A stretch of 64,000 nucleotides of DNA from Orlajensenia flava (GCF_004801905.1 NZ_SSSN01000003.1:434001-498000), one strand, 5' to 3'. Positions 1 to 9,389 are shown, counted from the stretch's first letter. Numbers and translations are program-made. The notes: generated by a model from the letters alone, not told the origin.

Positions 1-962
1 CCGGTCACCAGCACCTCGCCGGTGTTCCGAGCGGACGGTCCATCGCCCGCCGTCGGGATGGCGGGGAGGATGAGGGCGTTCGTGGTGGTGGGGACTCCGC
101 CCGACGAGATGCCCCGTGACAGCAGTTGGTCGAAGGCCTGGGGCGCCATGCCCTTGGGATCGGTGTCGTGATCCGACTCCACCGACCAGTGCCCCATCGG
201 CTTGTGCGAGCCCGTGTCGTCGACCGACAGCGGCGGTGCCGGGATGGCGGCAGCGGGCGGAGGGACGGCGAGTGGCGCGGACGCAGACGAAGCGGATCCG
301 GATGCCGACACCGGTGACGAGAAGACCGGCATCGGGCTGGCCGCGGCCAGCACTGGCGCAGGCGACTCGGCGTCAGCGGGGGGCGGCGTGGCTGCCCAGA
401 CGGGCCGCTGCCCAGATTCGTCCTCAGCGGGCGGTGTCCAGGTCGCGCGACGCGAACCCTCCGCCACGGTCGGCTCGGCGGGTGCGTCGGCCGCGGGACG
501 GATGACGGCGACGACGTCGGTGTGGGGTTCAGCCGTGTCCTGTGAGGCGAGTGACGCGCGAAGTTCGCGACGGGTCAGCGTGCGCTGGGGAACGGGCTCC
601 ATCGCACTCACGCCGTTTGGTGCGGCGGGGGCATCCGTCGGCTGGAAGGAGTGGGGCCGGAAACCGCCGGCGGGAGGAGAGAACGATGCCGGGGGCGCCG
701 TCGTCGGAGTCGGAGGCGTGACGGAGGGAGCCGCCGTGGCGACGGCGGGCCTGGTGCTGCGGGCCTCGGCCTCGGCAGCACTGGCCAGAGCATCGGCTGA
801 AGACGGGAATCCCATGGCGAGGTGCGGTGCCGCTCCTCCGGTGGTCGGCTCGGGAACGACGGCGCGACGCGACTGCTGGGGGGTCGACGGCGGGGCGACG
901 TCCCGTGAACGCTCTGCTTCACGCGCCTGTCGCCTCGTCAGGGGCTGCTCGCCCGTCGTCAT
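1..962 (-). CDS. Hypothetical Pro/Ala/Ser-rich protein, 3' part cut by window edge
   Basis: The minus-strand frame is open from an ATG at 962 to the window edge, with no stop, so about 320 residues are visible and the C-terminus is missing. It begins [17 protein letters not shown] and then becomes a long low-complexity stretch rich in Ala, Pro, Ser and Thr, with scattered TRRE-type basic motifs, which suggests a disordered protein. The visible end ([17 protein letters not shown], then GEVLVTG) resembles a conserved Microbacteriaceae protein of unknown function commonly found just after nadD; that resemblance is from memory. Its ATG overlaps the nadD stop (ATGA), so the two are probably translationally coupled. 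I see no catalytic motif and assign no function. A longer-looking plus-strand frame here is an artefact of GC-rich composition. Confidence 0.75.
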   Translation of the reverse strand, partial: MTTGEQPLTRRQAREAERSRDVAPPSTPQQSRRAVVPEPTTGGAAPHLAMGFPSSADALASAAEAEARSTRPAVATAAPSVTPPTPTTAPPASFSPPAGGFRPHSFQPTDAPAAPNGVSAMEPVPQRTLTRRELRASLASQDTAEPHTDVVAVIRPAADAPAEPTVAEGSRRATWTPPAEDESGQRPVWAATPPPADAESPAPVLAAASPMPVFSSPVSASGSASSASAPLAVPPPAAAIPAPPLSVDDTGSHKPMGHWSVESDHDTDPKGMAPQAFDQLLSRGISSGGVPTTTNALILPAIPTAGDGPSARNTGEVLVT

Positions 963-1555
963 GCCGCACTCCGATACAGATGGTGCTTCGAGATGTATTG
1001 GACCACCCCGTCGGGTACCAGATACCAGACCGGGTAACCCCGGTTCACGCGTTCCCGACAGTCGGTCGAGGAGATCGCAAGTGCGGGAACCTCCAGCAAG
1101 CTTACGTCGCCCTGTGGCAATCCTGAAACGGTCAGGTCATGTCCCGGACGACTCACAGCAACGAAATGGGCCAGGTCCCACAGCTCGTCGGGGTGCTTCC
1201 AGCTGAGGATCTGGGCGATGGCGTCGGCCCCGGTGATGAAGAACAGGTCGGCTCCGGGACGCATCGCGTGGATGTCGCGGAGCGTGTCGATCGTGTACGT
1301 GGGACCCGCGCGGTCGACATCGACCCGGCTCACCGTGAACCGGGGGTTCGACGCCGTCGCGATGACCGTCATGAGGTAGCGGTGCTCGGAGTCGGTGACA
1401 TCCGCCTTCTGCCACGGCATTCCCGTTGGCACGAAGACGACCTCGTCGAGGTCGAAACTCTGCGCCACCTCACTGGCAGCGACCAGGTGGCCGTGGTGCA
1501 CGGGGTCGAAGGTGCCGCCCATCACGCCGATGCGGGGGCGCCGGGACTCGGTCAT
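959..1555 (-). CDS. nadD: Nicotinate-nucleotide adenylyltransferase
   Basis: NadD transfers AMP from ATP to nicotinate mononucleotide, giving deamido-NAD in cytoplasmic NAD synthesis. The 198-residue product has the nucleotidyltransferase signature [12 protein letters not shown] at residues 13-24 and the family motif [10 protein letters not shown] near residue 161, corresponding to the usual ISST.IR signature. Length is normal for the family. The ATG at 1555 leaves the usual short lead before the signature. It is the penultimate visible gene of a minus-strand cluster, with a small membrane protein 15 bp upstream and the downstream gene starting inside its stop codon. Actinobacteria often carry nadD next to proA and obg, as here. 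Confidence 0.96.
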   Translation of the reverse strand: MTESRRPRIGVMGGTFDPVHHGHLVAASEVAQSFDLDEVVFVPTGMPWQKADVTDSEHRYLMTVIATASNPRFTVSRVDVDRAGPTYTIDTLRDIHAMRPGADLFFITGADAIAQILSWKHPDELWDLAHFVAVSRPGHDLTVSGLPQGDVSLLEVPALAISSTDCRERVNRGYPVWYLVPDGVVQYISKHHLYRSAA

Positions 1556-1570
1556 GAGCCCTCCCGCGTC

Positions 1571-1786
1571 TCAGTGGCCGCCGTGTTGCTGGGAGCCGCC
1601 GTGAGCCGCCGCGTAGGCGTCCGCCTTCGCCGCGTGCCGATTGGCCACGTCGCGGAAGCTCCAGACCACCGCTCCGAGCGCCATGAAGATGGCGAAGGCG
1701 ATGAGCCCGAACCAGAATCCGTCCACGTGGCCGGCGTTCTCGGTCGCTGCGAACACGGTGCTCAGAAAGGTCATTGGTGTCTCCAT
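1571..1786 (-). CDS. Small single-pass membrane protein, unknown function
   Basis: This 71-residue protein has one clear hydrophobic segment at about residues 23-42 (FWFGLIAFAIFMALGAVVWS) and a hydrophilic Ala/His-rich tail ending GGSQQHGGH. The histidine tail could bind metal, but nothing else supports that. It sits 34 bp after proA and 15 bp before nadD on the same strand, so it is very probably in the same transcript. Small proteins like this occur at the same place in other Microbacteriaceae as far as I recall. The composition (a normal membrane segment and few arginines) argues that it is real and not a chance frame. No function is assigned. Confidence 0.7.
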   Translation of the reverse strand: METPMTFLSTVFAATENAGHVDGFWFGLIAFAIFMALGAVVWSFRDVANRHAAKADAYAAAHGGSQQHGGH

Positions 1787-1820
1787 CTCGGCGCGTCAGC
1801 CCGGGTGAAAGCTTAGTGCG

Positions 1821-3089
1821 CTAGATGCGCACCTGCCCGTCACCACGCACGATCCACTTGGTGCTGGTCAGTTCGGGCAGCCCCATCGGGCCGCGCGCGT
1901 GCAGTTTCTGGGTCGAGATGCCCACCTCGGCTCCGAAGCCGAACTCGCCGCCGTCGCTGAAGCGCGTCGAGGCGTTGACCATCACGGTGGCCGAGTCGAC
2001 CTCGTTCAGGAACCGTTCGGCGTTGCGGAGGTCGTTCGTGATGATCGACTCGGTGTGGCGCGTCGAGTAGCGGCGGATGTGGGCGATGGCCTCGTCCACG
2101 GAGTCGACCACGCCGACCGTCACGTCCAGGCTCATGTACTCGGTGCCCCAGTCCTCCGCGGTCGCCGCCACCGCATCCGGCCAGACGGCACGCGTGCGAT
2201 CGTCGGCGTGGACGGTCACTCCGGATGCCGCGAGCCGGTCGAGCACGGGAGGCAGCAGGCGCTCGGCCGCGCCCGCGTGCACGAGCACCGTCTCCACCGT
2301 GTTGCAGACACTCGGTCGCTGCGTCTTGGCGTTGTGGACGATCTCGACCGCCCACTCGGTGGTTGCCGAGGCGTCGAGGAAGATGTGGACGACGCCGGCG
2401 CCGGTCTCGATCACGGGCACCGTCGACTCCGTCACCACCGCGTTGATCAGCTGGGCGCTCCCCCGCGGGATGAGCACGTCGACGAGTCCGCGCGCGCGCA
2501 TGAGGGCGTTGGCGCCGTCGCGGCCGAAGTCGTCGACCGTCTGCACCGCGTCGGACGGAAGACCGACGGAGGCGAGGGCGCCCTGGATGAGGCCGACGAG
2601 CGCACGATTGCTGTTCTCGGCGGCCGAGCCGCCGCGCAGCACCGAGGCGTTCCCACTCTTGAGGGCGAGGGAGGCGATGTCGACGGTGACGTTGGGTCGG
2701 GCCTCGTAGATGGCGCCGACGACACCGAACGGCACGCGCACCTGAGCGATGCGGACGCCGTTGGGCAGACTGCTCCCCCGCGCGACCTCGCCGACGGGGT
2801 CGGCCAGACCGACGATCTGCTCGACGGCCACGGCGAGCGACTCGACACGGGCGTGGTCGAGGCGCAGGCGGTCCAGGAGTCCATCCGAGAGGCCGCCGGC
2901 CCGTCCGTTGTCGAGATCGATGCCGTTCGCGGTCACGATCTCGGCGACGGATGCGCGCAGCGCGGCAGCGATCGCGCTCAGCGCGTCGTTCTTCTGCTGC
3001 GTGGTGGCCGTCGCCAGTATCACGCCGGCGGCGCGGGCCGCCTCGAGGCGTTCATCGAAGCCGGGTGGGGCGGCATCCGTTGTGGGCAT
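1821..3089 (-). CDS. proA: Glutamate-5-semialdehyde dehydrogenase (gamma-glutamyl phosphate reductase)
   Basis: ProA reduces gamma-glutamyl phosphate to glutamate-5-semialdehyde with NADPH, the second step of proline synthesis. The 422-residue protein covers the whole aldehyde-dehydrogenase-like fold. It contains the segment QRPSVCNTVETVLVH, which holds the catalytic cysteine around residue 260, and the C-terminal ASTRFSDGGEFGFGAEVGIS and ARGPMGLPELTSTKW segments typical of ProA. It follows proB by 10 bp, so the first two pathway enzymes are made together. The ATG at 3089 gives a normal N-terminus (MPTTDAAPPGFDERLEAAR). No damage is visible. Confidence 0.96.
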   Translation of the reverse strand: MPTTDAAPPGFDERLEAARAAGVILATATTQQKNDALSAIAAALRASVAEIVTANGIDLDNGRAGGLSDGLLDRLRLDHARVESLAVAVEQIVGLADPVGEVARGSSLPNGVRIAQVRVPFGVVGAIYEARPNVTVDIASLALKSGNASVLRGGSAAENSNRALVGLIQGALASVGLPSDAVQTVDDFGRDGANALMRARGLVDVLIPRGSAQLINAVVTESTVPVIETGAGVVHIFLDASATTEWAVEIVHNAKTQRPSVCNTVETVLVHAGAAERLLPPVLDRLAASGVTVHADDRTRAVWPDAVAATAEDWGTEYMSLDVTVGVVDSVDEAIAHIRRYSTRHTESIITNDLRNAERFLNEVDSATVMVNASTRFSDGGEFGFGAEVGISTQKLHARGPMGLPELTSTKWIVRGDGQVRI

Positions 3090-3099
3090 GCTGATCAGC

Positions 3100-3936
3100 C
3101 TAGGACAGCGCCGTCATCGGATCGGCGGGCGCCGGATCGGCGGGCGCCGGATCGGCGGGCGCCGGGGCGAAGAAGGTGCCGACGGGAGCGCCGTTGAGAG
3201 CCTGGTCCACCAGGGCGGTCGACGTGACGAGCACCGCCGTGCCGCCCTCCGCCGCGAGTCGTGCTGCGCTGACCTTGGTCGAGGCTCCCCCGGTGCCGAC
3301 GCCGGCTGCTCCGACGCTGCCGAACACGAAACCCTCGAGCTCGTCACCGTAGGCGACGTCGACGAGCGGCTCGGCTCCCGGCTCCTGCGGCGGGCGGGTG
3401 TAGAGCGCGTCGACGTCGCTGAGCAGCACGAGGACGTCGGCGTCGAGGAGCTGAGCGACGAGGGCTGCGAGCCGGTCGTTGTCGCCGAATCGGATCTCAT
3501 GCGTCGCGACGGTGTCGTTCTCGTTGACGATGGGCAGGATGCGCAGATCGAGCAGCCGGTCCATCGCGCGGCGGGCGTTGGAGCGCGGCGTCGCGTTCTC
3601 GAGGTCACCAGCGGTGAGCAGCACCTGGCCGGCCACAATGTCGTAGCGGTCGAGGCTGTCCTGATAGCGGAAGATCAACAGGTTCTGGCCGACGGATGCC
3701 GCGGCCTGCTGCGTCGCGAGGTCGGTGGGGCGGGCGTCGAGTTGCAGGTAGGGCATCCCGGTGGCGATGGCGCCCGATGAGACCAGGACAACCTCGCAGC
3801 CGCGTGCGTGCGCAGCGGCGATGGCGTCGACCAACGGCGCGATCCGTCCCGCGTTCGCTCCGCTGATGGACGAGGACCCGACCTTGACGACGACGCGCGC
3901 GGCCGAGCGGATGCCCTCCCGGGAGTCGATGCTCAC
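3100..3936 (-). CDS. proB: Glutamate 5-kinase, short form without a PUA domain
   Basis: ProB phosphorylates glutamate in the first and usually feedback-controlled step of proline synthesis. The 278-residue product has the amino-acid-kinase fold: [10 protein letters not shown] near the N-terminus, [36 protein letters not shown] and [19 protein letters not shown]. The start is GTG at 3936, overlapping the obg stop (GTGA). E. coli ProB is about 367 residues with a C-terminal PUA domain. Here the protein ends just after the kinase domain with three APADP repeats and MTALS, and only 10 bp remain before proA, so the PUA domain is absent and not frameshifted away. The repeat tail is described separately. 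Confidence 0.95.
   Translation of the reverse strand: MSIDSREGIRSAARVVVKVGSSSISGANAGRIAPLVDAIAAAHARGCEVVLVSSGAIATGMPYLQLDARPTDLATQQAAASVGQNLLIFRYQDSLDRYDIVAGQVLLTAGDLENATPRSNARRAMDRLLDLRILPIVNENDTVATHEIRFGDNDRLAALVAQLLDADVLVLLSDVDALYTRPPQEPGAEPLVDVAYGDELEGFVFGSVGAAGVGTGGASTKVSAARLAAEGGTAVLVTSTALVDQALNGAPVGTFFAPAPADPAPADPAPADPMTALS
3121..3165 (-). repeat. 15-bp tandem repeat x3 at the 3' end of proB
   Basis: Three identical copies of ATCGGCGGGCGCCGG (plus-strand reading) stand head to tail at 3121-3135, 3136-3150 and 3151-3165. The period is a multiple of three, so proB stays open and gains three APADP units just before its C-terminus. Perfect identity suggests recent slippage expansion. The copy number may vary between strains. 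Confidence 0.9.
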
Positions 3937-5450
3937 GGCTGCGCGTTCTCCTCGTCGACGTTCCAGATGCCGGCCTCGCGCTCGCGCTCGAGCTCGGCGC
4001 GCGCCTCAGCCTTGGCGTCCATCCGCTCGAAGTAGAGCTCGCGGCGCTCGTCGCTCGTGCGGCGGCGGTTGCCGTCGAGGCGGGAGTCCGTGCCGCGCGG
4101 CGCGGTGATGAGCTCGGCGGTCGAGGTGAGAGTGGGCTCCCAGTCGAACACGACGCCGTCGCCGGGGCCGATCACGACGGTCGAACCGGCGACCGCTCCG
4201 GCCTTGAACAGACCGTCCTCGACGCCGAGCTTGGCCAAGCGGTCGGCGAGGAAGCCGACGGCCTCGTCGTTGGTGAAGTCGGTCTGGGCGACCCAGCGCT
4301 CCGGCTTGGCTCCGAGAATGCGGAACACGTCGCCGTAGCTGCCGCCTTCCTTGCGTACGACGAACTTCTCCTCGTCGACCGCGCGGGGGCGCAGCACGAT
4401 GCGCTCGCGCGCGGGTTCGGCCGCGGCGATCACTCGCGCCTCTTCGACGATGCCGGCGAGGGCGTAGCTGAGTGGCTTGAGGCCCTCGTGGCTGACCGTC
4501 GAGATCTCGAAAACGCGGTAGCCGCGCGACTCCAGCTCGGGGCGCACGAAGTCGGCCAGCTCACGGCCGTCGGGGACGTCGATCTTGTTGAGCGCCACCA
4601 GCTGGGGACGCTCGAGCAACGGAGTCTGTCCTTCGGGGACCGGGTAGGCAGCGAGCTCGCCGAGGATGATGTCGAGGTCGCTGATGGGGTCGCGTCCGGG
4701 GTCGAGCGTCGCACAGTCCAGCACGTGCAGCAGGGCACTGCAGCGCTCGACGTGGCGGAGGAACTCGAGGCCGAGGCCCTTACCCTCGCTGGCGCCCGCG
4801 ATGAGACCAGGAACGTCGGCGATCGTGTACCGGACGTCACCCGCCTGAACCACGCCGAGGTTCGGGTGCAGGGTCGTGAAGGGATAGTCGGCGATCTTCG
4901 GGCGAGCGGCGGAGAGGGCGGCGACGAGGCTCGACTTGCCCGCGGAGGGAAAGCCGACCAGGGCGATGTCGGCGACGGTCTTGAGCTCGAGGACGACGTC
5001 GCCCTCCCAGCCCGGGGTGCCGAGCAGCGCGAACCCGGGAGCCTTGCGCTTGGTGGTGGCCAACGACGCGTTGCCGAGACCGCCTTGACCGCCCGGGGCG
5101 ACGACGAAGCGCATGCCGGGCTCGCTCATGTCCACGAGTTCGGAGCCGTCCGCATCCTTGACGACGGTGCCGATGGGGATGGCGAGCTCGAGCTCGGGGC
5201 CGTTGCCGCCGGCGCGATGATCGCCCATGCCGAATCCGCCGTTGTCGCTCGAGCGGTGCGGGTGACGGTGGAAGCCGAGGAGCGTAGTCACCTGGGGGTC
5301 TGCGACCAGCACGATGTCACCGCCGTGGCCGCCGTTTCCCCCATCGGGGCCGGCGAGCGGCTTGAACTTCTCGCGGCGCACGGAGACGCATCCGTTGCCG
5401 CCGTGACCGGCACGCAAGTGGAGCGTGACATTGTCGACGAAGGTGGCCAT
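3933..5450 (-). CDS. obgE: Obg/CgtA-family GTPase
   Basis: Obg is an essential ribosome-associated GTPase linked to 50S maturation and stress control. The 505-residue product has the Gly-rich Obg fold (residues about 1-158: [20 protein letters not shown], then [12 protein letters not shown]), a G domain with G1 GFPSAGKSS, switch TTLHPNLG, G3 DVPG and G4 NKID, and a C-terminal OCT-type domain ([21 protein letters not shown]) followed by a charged tail, as in actinobacterial Obg. I chose the ATG at 5450 because the Obg fold begins there; the frame is open further upstream but would run into rpmA. It follows rpmA after a hairpin and overlaps proB by 4 bp. Confidence 0.96.
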   Translation of the reverse strand: MATFVDNVTLHLRAGHGGNGCVSVRREKFKPLAGPDGGNGGHGGDIVLVADPQVTTLLGFHRHPHRSSDNGGFGMGDHRAGGNGPELELAIPIGTVVKDADGSELVDMSEPGMRFVVAPGGQGGLGNASLATTKRKAPGFALLGTPGWEGDVVLELKTVADIALVGFPSAGKSSLVAALSAARPKIADYPFTTLHPNLGVVQAGDVRYTIADVPGLIAGASEGKGLGLEFLRHVERCSALLHVLDCATLDPGRDPISDLDIILGELAAYPVPEGQTPLLERPQLVALNKIDVPDGRELADFVRPELESRGYRVFEISTVSHEGLKPLSYALAGIVEEARVIAAAEPARERIVLRPRAVDEEKFVVRKEGGSYGDVFRILGAKPERWVAQTDFTNDEAVGFLADRLAKLGVEDGLFKAGAVAGSTVVIGPGDGVVFDWEPTLTSTAELITAPRGTDSRLDGNRRRTSDERRELYFERMDAKAEARAELEREREAGIWNVDEENAQP

Positions 5451-5503
5451 GGTGCTCTTCTCCTGGATCAGGCCGGCCTCGTGGCCGGTGGGGATAAACG
5501 TAA

Positions 5504-5523
5504 GGGCGGGCCGAAGCCCGCCC
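5504..5523 (-). terminator. Hairpin between rpmA and obg
   Basis: On the minus strand GGGCGGGC pairs perfectly with GCCCGCCC around a UUCG tetraloop, followed by UUACGUUUAU. It lies between the rpmA stop and the obg start. It probably ends or attenuates rplU-rpmA transcripts so that less message continues into obg. A weak U-tract means it may be only partial. Confidence 0.75.
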
Positions 5524-5547
5524 TCGCGTTCACATCCGTGCGGGTGC

Positions 5548-5805
5548 CTAGGAGGCGACCGCCACGATGTTGACGACCTTGCGGCCGCCCTTGTTGCCGA
5601 ACTGCACGGCTCCGGCCTCGAGGGCGAAGAGCGTGTCGTCACCGCCGCGGCCGACGCCGGCGCCGGGGTGGAAGTGGGTGCCGCGCTGGCGGACGAGGAT
5701 CTCGCCGGCGCTGACGACCTGACCGCCGAAGCGCTTCACGCCGAGGCGCTGCGCGTTCGAGTCACGACCGTTGCGAGTGGAGCTCGCTCCCTTTTTGTGT
5801 GCCAT
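5548..5805 (-). CDS. rpmA: 50S ribosomal protein L27
   Basis: L27 is a large-subunit protein whose N-terminal tail reaches toward the peptidyl-transferase centre. The 85-residue product starts [20 protein letters not shown] and contains [24 protein letters not shown], typical of L27, at normal length. The N-terminus lacks the cleavable extension seen in Firmicutes. It follows rplU by 19 bp and is followed by the hairpin before obg, the common rplU-rpmA-obg order. Confidence 0.98.
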   Translation of the reverse strand: MAHKKGASSTRNGRDSNAQRLGVKRFGGQVVSAGEILVRQRGTHFHPGAGVGRGGDDTLFALEAGAVQFGNKGGRKVVNIVAVAS

Positions 5806-5824
5806 GTCTGTAGTCTCCTGGGCC

Positions 5825-6133
5825 TTACTTGATTCCGGTGACCTTGACGCGCGTGAGCTCCTGACGGTGCCCCTGGCGCTTCTTGTAGCCGGTCTTGTTC
5901 TTGAACTTCTGGATGACGATCTTGGGACCGCGGAGATCCTCGACGACCTCGGCCGTCACGGTGACCTTCGCGAGCGACTCGAGGTCACTGGTGATCGTGT
6001 CCCCGTCGACGAGCAGCACAGGCGCGAGCTCGACGTTGCCGTTCTTGTCGGCCTTGATGCGGTCCATCGTCACGATGGTGCCGACCTCGACCTTTTCCTG
6101 GCGGCCACCGGCGCGCACAACTGCGTAAACCAC
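5825..6133 (-). CDS. rplU: 50S ribosomal protein L21
   Basis: L21 binds 23S rRNA in the large subunit. The 102-residue protein starts [18 protein letters not shown] and ends with the basic [21 protein letters not shown] segment characteristic of L21, at full length. It is the first gene of the rplU-rpmA unit. A good promoter lies about 140 nt upstream, so the transcript has a long untranslated leader. Confidence 0.98.
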   Translation of the reverse strand: MVYAVVRAGGRQEKVEVGTIVTMDRIKADKNGNVELAPVLLVDGDTITSDLESLAKVTVTAEVVEDLRGPKIVIQKFKNKTGYKKRQGHRQELTRVKVTGIK

Positions 6134-6280
6134 TTTACGTACCTATCCTCTGGGGAGCCTGCGACGGCCCCGATTCCTTACACGGGAAATTTCCACTGGG
6201 CTGACCGATCCATGCCGACCTGGCCAACCAGAAAACCGTGGTGACGGCGCGGACGAGATTCCAACGCACACCAACGGTCG

Positions 6281-6309
6281 AGTTTAGCTGATCGGAGGAT
6301 GCCGGTCAA
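6281..6309 (-). promoter_or_regulatory. Promoter for rplU-rpmA
   Basis: Read on the minus strand, TTGACC (6309-6304) and TAAACT (6286-6281) are 17 bp apart, a near-consensus housekeeping promoter. The predicted start is near 6274, about 140 nt before the rplU ATG. That leader is long enough for autoregulation by L21, although I could not fold it. Confidence 0.7.
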
Positions 6310-6356
6310 ACGCGCTCCCCCGGTGTGTCGCCGGGCATCCGCCATACAATCGCAGC

Positions 6357-6656
6357 ATGACGGTGTTGATCGACACGCCGATGTGGCCGGCCCACGGAAC
6401 CGTGTGGGCACACCTGGTCAGCGACCGCTCCCTCGCCGAGCTGCACGCTTTCGCGGAGGCGGCCGGACTTCCGAGGCGCAGTTTCGACCTGGACCATTAC
6501 GACGTGCCGCTCGAACGCCACGAGGCGCTCATCGCGGCCGGCGCGCTCCCCGTGACCGGACGCGAACTGGTGACCCGCCTCCGCGCCAGCGGGCTGCGGG
6601 TGACGGCTCGCGAGCGGCGAGCCGTCACCGCGACACCGAAGCGTCGACTCGGCTGA
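6357..6656 (+). CDS. DUF4031 domain protein
   Basis: This 99-residue protein starts MTVLIDTPMWPAHGTVWAHLVSD and contains HAFAEAAGLPRRSFDLDHYDVP, the conserved pattern of DUF4031, a small family of unknown function common in Actinobacteria. The conserved Asp, His and Tyr residues hint at an enzyme or metal site, but no reaction is known to me. It is transcribed away from rplU and ends 9 bp before the convergent rne gene. A TACAAT box at 6345-6350 ends 7 bp before the ATG, and there is no Shine-Dalgarno sequence, so the mRNA may be leaderless. No convincing -35 box is visible. Confidence 0.85.
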   Translation: MTVLIDTPMWPAHGTVWAHLVSDRSLAELHAFAEAAGLPRRSFDLDHYDVPLERHEALIAAGALPVTGRELVTRLRASGLRVTARERRAVTATPKRRLG

Positions 6657-6665
6657 CGTCGTGCG

Positions 6666-9389
6666 TCATTCCGACGCGCGACCGCCGGTGATGATCGGCT
6701 CGACCGGTGTGGTGGAGAGCGCGGCCGTGGTGACGCGGCGGCTGCGCGGACGCCCCTGACCCGGCTGCTTGGGAGCCGGCAGGGACTCCAGCACCGAGTC
6801 GAGCAGGTGGGCGGCCTCGGAACGGTCGACGTGAGCCGGCTCGCGCCTTCCCTCGACGGGCGGCAGGTCGACCACCGGCGTGGGCTCCGCGGCCATCGGC
6901 GTGGCCGGCTTCGACGCGGGCTGGGCGGATGCCGCAGGCTGGGCGGATGCCGCAGGCTGGGCGGATGCCGCGGACTGCACGGCGGCCGCGGACTGCACGG
7001 CGTCATCCGCCTCACGCGTGCGGGAGTCGGATGCGGCATCGTCCGTTCGGGCACTGTTGCGCCCCCGGCGGCCTCGGCGCGACTTCTTCTCGCCGGCGCG
7101 CTGCTCCTCTCCCGACGAATCGGGCTGGGCATCCGCTGCCGACGCCGTGGTCGCCGAGCCGCTCTCCGCTGTCGCCTCGGCGGCGTGACGGGCCTCGTCG
7201 TGGTGCAGGGTCGACGCGGCGATCTGGGCGAGGCCGTGCTTCGCGTCCTCGGTGATGCCGTGGATGGCGCCGGTCTTCGGAGCCTCGCTGGACGCGCCGT
7301 TGGAGCCGTTGCCGCCACCGTTGCCCGATCCGCCGCGACGACGGGAGGGCTGCGGCGTCTGCTGCTGCGCCGCGCGGTGACGGGTGACCGGGTCGTGGTG
7401 CACGATGATGCCGCGCCCCGCGCACACTTCGCAGTTCTCGCTGAACGACTCCAGCAGGCCGAGGCCGAGCTTCTTGCGAGTCATCTGCACGAGCCCGAGC
7501 GAGGTGACCTCCGCCACCTGGTGCTTCGTGCGGTCACGGCTCAGGCACTCGACGAGGCGACGCAGCACGAGGTCGCGGTTGGTCTCGAGCACCATGTCGA
7601 TGAAGTCGACCACGATGATTCCGCCGATGTCGCGCAGCCGCAGCTGCCGGACGATCTCCTCGGCGGCCTCGAGGTTGTTCTTGGTGACGGTCTCCTCGAG
7701 GTTTCCGCCCGAGCCGACGAACTTGCCGGTGTTGACGTCGACGACCGTCATCGCCTCGGTGCGGTCGATGACGAGCGAGCCGCCCGACGGGAGCCAGACC
7801 TTGCGGTCGAGCGCCTTCTCGATCTGCTCGGACACGCGGAACTCGTCGAACGAGTCCCGGTTGCCCTCATAACGCTCGATGCGCTCGAGCAGGTCGGGAG
7901 CTACGGCACGCAGGTAGGCCTCGATGGTCTCCCGTGCGTCATCGCCCTCGATGACCATCTTCTGGAAGTCCTCGTTGAAGACGTCGCGCACGATCTTGAT
8001 GAGCAGGTCGGGCTCCGAGTGCAGCAGCGCGGGAGCACCGACGGATCCGACCTGGCGGTCGATGTCGGCCCACTGGGCGATGAGCCGGTTGACGTCGAGC
8101 GTCAACTGCTCCTCGGTGGCACCCTCGGCGGCCGTGCGCACGATCACGCCGTTGTTGTCGGGCAGCACCTCCCTGAGGATCTTCTTGAGGCGTGCGCGCT
8201 CGGTGTCGGGGAGCTTGCGGCTGATGCCGTTCATGGAGCCGTTGGGCACGTAGACGAGGTAACGGCCGGGAAGCGAGACCTGGCTGGTCAAGCGCGCGCC
8301 CTTGTGACCGACCGGGTCTTTGGTGACCTGCACGAGCACCTTGTCGCCCGGCTTGAGCGCGAGCTCGATGCGGCGGGGCTGGTTCTTCTCGCCGTTCTCG
8401 GCTGCTGCGTCCCAGTCGACTTCACCCGAGTACAGCACGGCGTTGCGCCCGCGTCCGATGTCGACGAAGGCCGCCTCCATGCTCGGCAGCACGTTCTGCA
8501 CGCGACCGAGGTAGACGTTGCCGATGAGGGACGCGTCCTGGTTGCGCGCCACGTAGTGCTCGACGAGCACGCCGTCCTCGAGCACACCGATCTGGATGCG
8601 GCCGCCCTTCGATCGCACGACCATGGTGCGGTCGACGGATTCGCGGCGGGCGAGGAACTCGGCCTCGGTGATGACGGTGCGGCGACGCCCGGCGTCGCGT
8701 CCGTCACGTCGACGCTGCTTCTTGGCCTCGAGGCGTGTGGAGCCCTTGACCCGCTGGGGCTCGGTGATGAGCTCGGGCTGGCGGGGCTGACGGACCTTGA
8801 CGACGGTGTTCGCCGGGTCGTCATTGCCGCCACGGTTCTCGTCGCCGCTGCGGCGACGGGCGCGGCGACGGACGGAGGGCTCCTCGTCGTCCGCGTCGTC
8901 ATCGGCTCGCGCCGGAAGAGCCATGACCGGCGGGGCATGGAAGATCAGCGAGGTCGTCGAGAGCACCGGCGGGAAGGGCGACACGTCCGCGGGAGCCTCC
9001 TCCACCCGGGCAGCCGCATCCGCTGCGTCTTCCGACGCGGTCTCGTCCGCCTGCGCCGTAGTGGCCGACACGCGGTCGGTCGACTCGTTGTCGGTCTGCT
9101 CGGCGGCCGGCTCGGTCACGTCAGGTGCCGGCGTCTGCTCGACGTGCCGAGCCTCGCGCTGCTCGGTCTGGTCGTGGTCGGTTTCGGGCTGGTCGATCGC
9201 GGTCTGCTGGGTCGGCACCTGCTGACGGATGGGCTGCTGCTCGCTCGGCTGCACATCCGCGGGCCTCTCGGCCGCCTGCTCGGCCGGCTTGCGTGCGCTC
9301 TTCCGAGCACCGAAGATGCGGCCGCGGCCGCGCCCCTTCGCACTGCCTGATTCGTTCGCGGGTACACCGTTGTCGTTGTTCTCCACCAT
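6666..9389 (-). CDS. rne: Ribonuclease E/G family endoribonuclease
   Basis: RNase E/G cuts single-stranded AU-rich RNA in mRNA decay and rRNA and tRNA processing. The 907-residue product has three parts. The acidic, Gln/Glu/Ala-rich N-terminal extension covers roughly residues 1-250, as in other actinobacteria. The catalytic core has an S1 domain (RIQIGVLEDGVLVEHYVARN, then NVYLGRVQNVLPSMEAAFVD, about residues 270-370), the magnesium-binding aspartates in VVDVNTGKFVG (about 550) and GGIIVVDFIDM (about 593), and the zinc-link CEVCAG (about 653). The C-terminal tail is disordered with basic blocks (KKSRRGRRGRN) and an Ala/Gln/Pro repeat. I chose the ATG at 9389 (MVENNDNGVPANESG); upstream codons look like leader. 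Dimers or tetramers through the zinc-link are typical. Confidence 0.93.
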   Translation of the reverse strand: MVENNDNGVPANESGSAKGRGRGRIFGARKSARKPAEQAAERPADVQPSEQQPIRQQVPTQQTAIDQPETDHDQTEQREARHVEQTPAPDVTEPAAEQTDNESTDRVSATTAQADETASEDAADAAARVEEAPADVSPFPPVLSTTSLIFHAPPVMALPARADDDADDEEPSVRRRARRRSGDENRGGNDDPANTVVKVRQPRQPELITEPQRVKGSTRLEAKKQRRRDGRDAGRRRTVITEAEFLARRESVDRTMVVRSKGGRIQIGVLEDGVLVEHYVARNQDASLIGNVYLGRVQNVLPSMEAAFVDIGRGRNAVLYSGEVDWDAAAENGEKNQPRRIELALKPGDKVLVQVTKDPVGHKGARLTSQVSLPGRYLVYVPNGSMNGISRKLPDTERARLKKILREVLPDNNGVIVRTAAEGATEEQLTLDVNRLIAQWADIDRQVGSVGAPALLHSEPDLLIKIVRDVFNEDFQKMVIEGDDARETIEAYLRAVAPDLLERIERYEGNRDSFDEFRVSEQIEKALDRKVWLPSGGSLVIDRTEAMTVVDVNTGKFVGSGGNLEETVTKNNLEAAEEIVRQLRLRDIGGIIVVDFIDMVLETNRDLVLRRLVECLSRDRTKHQVAEVTSLGLVQMTRKKLGLGLLESFSENCEVCAGRGIIVHHDPVTRHRAAQQQTPQPSRRRGGSGNGGGNGSNGASSEAPKTGAIHGITEDAKHGLAQIAASTLHHDEARHAAEATAESGSATTASAADAQPDSSGEEQRAGEKKSRRGRRGRNSARTDDAASDSRTREADDAVQSAAAVQSAASAQPAASAQPAASAQPASKPATPMAAEPTPVVDLPPVEGRREPAHVDRSEAAHLLDSVLESLPAPKQPGQGRPRSRRVTTAALSTTPVEPIITGGRASE
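6921..7010 (-). repeat. 18-bp tandem repeat in the rne C-terminal tail
   Basis: Three near-identical 18-bp units beginning CTGGGCGGATGCCGCAGG (plus-strand reading) start at 6921, 6939 and 6957, followed by two diverged units at 6975 and 6993. They encode AASAQP-type repeats in the disordered tail of RNase E. The reading frame is kept, and the length of this part probably varies between strains. Confidence 0.85.

Noticed and set aside
202-1206. A 334-codon plus-strand frame
   Set aside because: It is antisense to the disordered protein and nadD; the minus strand gives a recognisable nadD and a coupled start.
5451-5642. obg starting at 5642
   Set aside because: It would overlap rpmA and the hairpin, and the Obg fold begins at 5450.
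6807-9350. An 847-codon plus-strand frame antisense to rne
   Set aside because: rne has unmistakable S1, catalytic and zinc-link motifs; the plus frame is a compositional shadow.
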